Of a stretch of DNA of 16,791 nt, positions 14,628 through 16,791 are shown piece by piece (position 1 is the stretch's first letter; each line of letters starts with the position of its first letter). Under the pieces are notes generated by a model. That model did no database searches, was not told the origin of the DNA, and was given only the letters and a program-made list of their open reading frames with translations. Source of the stretch: Streptosporangiaceae bacterium (lineage in GTDB: Bacteria > Actinomycetota > Actinomycetes > Streptosporangiales > Streptosporangiaceae); assembly GCA_025934635.1 (NCBI GenBank), contig JAICWX010000195.1, positions 1 through 16,791 on the forward strand, written 5' to 3'. The translations under genes were made by a program, and so were the position numbers.

Positions 14628-15404
14628 TCATGCGGCCGGGTCCGGCAGCCTGCCGGTTTCCGGGTCACGCCCGGTCAGGCAGTACAGGCGCCCGGCGGGG
14701 TCGGTCATCGTGGTCCAGCGGTTCGTCGCGGACAGGATGCGCGCTCCGGACGCGGCGTGCCGCGCGGCCAGGAGCTCACGGCTGGCGCAGGCGAAGTCGA
14801 CGTGGCCCGTGACCTGGTCGAGCGGGTCCGCTTGGTCACGGCGCTGGAGCAGCAGCCTTACTGGCATCGGGCCGGGGCGGTCCAGGGAGGCGAATTCGGG
14901 GCGGCTCCCGGTCCGCAGTTCCCAGCCGGTCAGGGCGGCCCAGAACTCGCATTCCCGCTCGAAGGCGTCCGGCGGGATGTCCAGGCACAACTGGTCCGCG
15001 CGGCTGGCGCCCGCGTCGCCCAGGCGGGCCGGCCGGGGCACCGTGCCCTCCCCGTGCCAGCGCACCAGGCAGAACGTGAACCCGTCGGGGCTGCCCATGA
15101 TGACCAGGCCCTCGCTGGCGTGCCGCACGGTCGCGCCGAGTACGACCGCGCGCTCGGCCGCCTCGTCCACGGTGCCGGCCGCGGGATCGGCGTGCAGGTC
15201 GAGGTGGCAGCCGCCGCTGCCGTCGGCGGTGCGCTGCACCCGCAGGTAGGCGTCCCCGTCCGGGGGCAGCAGGGTCGCGAACTCCCCCGCCGCGCCGCGG
15301 AACGGCGACAGGTCGCTGCCGGTCACCTCGCACCAGAACGCCGTCCCGGCGTCGAACGCTTCGGCTGGGAAGTCCAGGAACAGGGTGAGCCAGCGGAACT
15401 GCAT
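14628..15404 (-). CDS. Two-module VOC-family protein
   Basis: This 258-residue protein is made of two vicinal-oxygen-chelate modules in tandem. The first spans about 1-118 (RWLTLFLDFPAEAFDAGTAFWCEVTG to VIMGSPDGFTFCLVRW). The second spans about 135-250 (DQLCLDIPPDAFERECEFWAALTGWEL to TMTDPAGRLYCLTGRDPETG). Both modules keep the FW-x-x-x-TG turn and a DP/SP-x-G-x-x-x-C-L ending. That pattern is common in actinobacterial glyoxalase-like proteins of unknown function. No clear metal-ligand set is visible. ATG 15404 has a close GGAGAG site. It is the first gene of the minus-strand run and is divergent from the Rv1155-like gene with a 94-bp gap. Confidence 0.85.
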   Translation of the reverse strand: MQFRWLTLFLDFPAEAFDAGTAFWCEVTGSDLSPFRGAAGEFATLLPPDGDAYLRVQRTADGSGGCHLDLHADPAAGTVDEAAERAVVLGATVRHASEGLVIMGSPDGFTFCLVRWHGEGTVPRPARLGDAGASRADQLCLDIPPDAFERECEFWAALTGWELRTGSRPEFASLDRPGPMPVRLLLQRRDQADPLDQVTGHVDFACASRELLAARHAASGARILSATNRWTTMTDPAGRLYCLTGRDPETGRLPDPAA

Positions 15405-15498
15405 GCTCTCCAGGATGCCCTACCGCGGCGGGAAGATCTTCGCGGGTCGCGCGGTTCTGAAGCGGCGGGGGAAGCGACGCGAGAAAGGGGAAGGACCA
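15405..15498. promoter_or_regulatory. Divergent intergenic region (VOC / Rv1155-like gene)
   Basis: This 94-bp gap separates two divergent gene starts and must hold the promoters for both, or for the whole minus-strand run. I see the ribosome binding sites at each edge (GGAGAG on the minus strand, AAAGGGG on the plus strand) but no convincing -35/-10 pair and no clear palindrome. Confidence 0.4.
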
Positions 15499-15894
15499 GT
15501 GGCTGTTGCCCTCGACGAGGTGACCCGCAAGCTCCTGGACGGCAGGAACTTCGCGTCCGTGGCCACGCTGAACCCGGACGGCGGCCCGCAGGCCTCCGTG
15601 GTGTGGATCCTGCGTGACGGCGACACCGTGCTGTTCTCGGCGATCGCGACCCGGCGCAAGGTGCTCAACCTGGCCCGCGACCCGCGGGTGAGCCTGACCG
15701 TGTTCGACACCGCCAACCCGTACCAGTCGGCCGAGATCCGCGGCACCGCCGAGGTGACCGAGGACCCCGGTAAACGGCTTCCCCAGGAGCTGTCGCAGAA
15801 GTATCTCGGCGAGGACCCGCCACCGGAGCCTGACGAGGTGGCCCGCGTGATCGTCCGGGTGATACCCGAGCGGGTCAACAGCTTCTCGCCCTGA
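15499..15894 (+). CDS. PPOX-class F420-dependent oxidoreductase (Rv1155-like)
   Basis: This is a 131-residue split-barrel protein of the pyridoxamine 5'-phosphate oxidase-like family, in the Rv1155-type F420-binding group. Key segments are NFASVATLNPDGGPQASVVWILRDGDTVLFS (about 17-47), RRKVLNLARDPRVSLTVFD (52-70) with the cofactor-phosphate lysine, and NPYQSAEIRGTAEV (73-86). The C terminus RVIPERVNSF is also typical. The frame is open back to 15385, but that stretch is Arg/Lys-rich and overlaps the divergent VOC start. GTG 15499 has AAAGGGG eight bases upstream and gives the usual family length. The role is F420- or flavin-linked reduction of an unknown substrate. It is convergent with the next VOC gene, with only seven bases between the two stops. 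Confidence 0.9.
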   Translation: MAVALDEVTRKLLDGRNFASVATLNPDGGPQASVVWILRDGDTVLFSAIATRRKVLNLARDPRVSLTVFDTANPYQSAEIRGTAEVTEDPGKRLPQELSQKYLGEDPPPEPDEVARVIVRVIPERVNSFSP

Positions 15895-15901
15895 GCTGGC
15901 C

Positions 15902-16306
15902 TTAGCCGGGCAGGGGCTCCCCCGGGGTGAACAGCGTCAGCTGCATCCCGTCGGGGGCCTCGACCCGGGCGTTGCGGTCGCCCCACGGGGTCAGGACCGG
16001 CGGTGCGACCGGAACGGCGCCCGCCCCGGCGAGCCGCCGGGCGGTGGCCTCGCTGTCCGCGACCCGCAAGGCGAACCGGACGGTCCCGGATACCCGGCGC
16101 CCGGCCTCGGCCGTGTCCACGAGCTCGGCCTGGGGTTCGTCGAGTAGTTCGAGCACCGCCCGGCCCGCGTCCAGGGCCACCACCCGCCCGGAGTCCGAAC
16201 TCCAGTCGGCCAGTTGCTCCAGTCCCAGCGCGTCACGGTAGAACGCCAGGGCCTGGTCGAAATCCTGCACGGTGAACGCGAGGCGCAGTTCTGTCACGTC
16301 AGCCAT
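15902..16306 (-). CDS. VOC-family protein
   Basis: This 134-residue single-module vicinal-oxygen-chelate protein has the first repeat LRLAFTVQDFDQALAFYRDALGL and the second repeat VRFALRVADSEATARRLAGAGA, ending in RNARVEAPDGMQLTLF. The APDGxQLTLF ending is the usual one for glyoxalase/dioxygenase-like VOC proteins. The first-strand position carries Arg/Ala instead of His, so a metal-dependent activity is uncertain. It stands apart from the other minus-strand genes because the Rv1155-like gene lies between, so it probably has its own promoter in the spacer to the right. Its stop is seven bp from the convergent stop. Function is unknown. Confidence 0.86.
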   Translation of the reverse strand: MADVTELRLAFTVQDFDQALAFYRDALGLEQLADWSSDSGRVVALDAGRAVLELLDEPQAELVDTAEAGRRVSGTVRFALRVADSEATARRLAGAGAVPVAPPVLTPWGDRNARVEAPDGMQLTLFTPGEPLPG

Positions 16307-16506
16307 GCTCCGACCCTATGCTCAGCCCCTGGCGCCTGACTCCGAAGCAAGGACTCGCAGCGCCTCAACGTCGGCCTCGTCTTTATGACCCTGGCTCTGT
16401 ATGGCTGCTATGTCGTCTCCGCGCTCTGACCTCACGGTTCCTTCCCACCAGCGTGATGCGGTGAAGCGTAACGCCGCTCCGACCCGCTGGCTACCTCCCG
16501 CGATGG
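16307..16506. other. Lower-GC spacer with a possible gene remnant
   Basis: This 200-bp stretch between the VOC start and the end of the HNH gene has a GC content near 60%, clearly below its surroundings. A minus-strand frame ending at 16322 reads HKDEADVEALR shortly before its stop. This resembles the RxKDxxDxxAL endings of some nucleotidyltransferase-like proteins. No start codon with a ribosome binding site precedes it. It may be the tail of a decayed gene, or chance. The promoter of the VOC gene should also lie here. No strong terminator was seen. Confidence 0.3.
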
Positions 16507-16791
16507 CTAGATGGGGTAGCGGGTGGGTTCGGTGGTGTAGCTCCTCCCGGAGGGAGTGGTCCACCGGAACGTCCCGTCGGGAAGCTGGTCCACTGTCCAT
16601 CTCGGGTGCTGCTTGAGCCGGTGGTCGTGCCGGCATTTGGGGCCGGCGTTGCACAGGCACGTCCGGCCGCCGGCTTCGTACGGGACGTTGTGCTCGAAGT
16701 CGCAGGCCGCGGCGGGTCGGCGGCAGACCGGGCTGGTGCAGGTGGCGTGCCGGACCTGGGCCAGGTGCCGGAGTTTCACCCCGGGATCGTG
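16507..16791 (-). CDS. HNH endonuclease, C-terminal part of a DUF222/13E12-type protein (5' truncated)
   Basis: This is the C-terminal 94 residues of a protein whose N-terminal part lies beyond the right edge. The frame stays open through the last base (HDPGVKLRHLAQVRHATC), so the GTG at 16779 is internal. The HNH nuclease signature is complete: CTSPVCRRPAAACDFEHNVPY, then GGRTCLCNAGPKCRHDHRLKQH. It provides the zinc-binding cysteines and the metal-binding His residues. The ending FRWTTPSGRSYTTEPTRYP is typical of the DUF222-HNH (REP13E12-like) family, which is present in many copies in actinomycete genomes and is loosely associated with mobile or repeated DNA. Its biological role is not established. 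The neighbouring lower-GC spacer fits a region of insertion or loss. Confidence 0.93.
   Translation of the reverse strand, partial: HDPGVKLRHLAQVRHATCTSPVCRRPAAACDFEHNVPYEAGGRTCLCNAGPKCRHDHRLKQHPRWTVDQLPDGTFRWTTPSGRSYTTEPTRYPI

Noticed and set aside
15385..15498. An upstream start for the Rv1155-like gene at 15385.
   Set aside because: It would overlap the divergent VOC start and add a basic, unconserved stretch. GTG 15499 has a clear ribosome binding site and matches family length.
13071..15617. Long plus-strand frames opposite the minus-strand enzyme cluster.
   Set aside because: The minus-strand genes encode recognisable Ddn, PPOX, DLH and VOC families. The plus-strand translations are Arg/Gly/His-rich with no motif.

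Overview
The window is very GC-rich (about 70% by eye), densely coding DNA with many 4-bp start/stop overlaps, frequent GTG starts, an IdeR/DtxR-type iron box and several families typical of F420-using bacteria. All of this points to an actinomycete (Actinomycetota). I cannot name the genus. No rRNA, tRNA, CRISPR array or insertion sequence was seen.

Region 1 (1-5378, + strand) is a tightly overlapping operon entering from the left. It holds the end of an APC-superfamily amino acid/amine permease, a glycerol-kinase-like FGGY kinase, a GlpA/LhgO-like FAD oxidoreductase with a C-terminal [2Fe-2S] BFD domain, and a second pyridine-nucleotide-disulfide-type FAD protein. The layout suggests uptake, phosphorylation and flavin-dependent oxidation of one substrate. 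That substrate is not obvious, because the permease is not a glycerol channel and the kinase lacks the arginine that binds glycerol in GlpK.

Region 2 (5375-8924, + strand) is an iron-uptake operon, efeU-efeO-efeB. It encodes a membrane permease with REXXE motifs, a lipoprotein with cupredoxin and M75 domains, and a Tat-exported DyP-type haem peroxidase. A near-perfect 19-bp iron box overlaps its likely promoter, whose -35 hexamer overlaps the previous stop codon.

Region 3 (8930-10022, + strand) starts with two tandem 15-bp palindromic repeats, probably an operator. A PadR regulator and two small proteins follow, each overlapping the next by 4 bp. The first small protein has a conserved WYPRAWRERYGDEF motif and the second is a membrane protein. 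They could be a coupled pair or one gene split by a frameshift.

Region 4 (10147-12654, + strand) is a large Ski2-like DEAD/DEAH helicase of the actinobacterial DUF3516 type.

Region 5 (12671-16306) is a cluster of small enzymes. On the minus strand a probable five-gene run encodes a two-module VOC protein, an Rv3369-like PPOX/F420 protein, a Ddn-type F420 nitroreductase-family protein, a dienelactone-hydrolase-family protein and a single-module VOC protein. An Rv1155-like PPOX protein is divergent from it, and another VOC protein is convergent with that one. This looks like a redox/detoxification neighbourhood probably based on cofactor F420.

Region 6 (16307-16791) is a 200-bp spacer of visibly lower GC, followed by the C-terminal part of a DUF222/13E12-type HNH endonuclease that runs off the right edge.

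I found no clearly unprecedented system. The best leads are the permease-kinase-flavoprotein operon of unknown substrate, the tandem operator before padR, and the possibly split gene behind padR.
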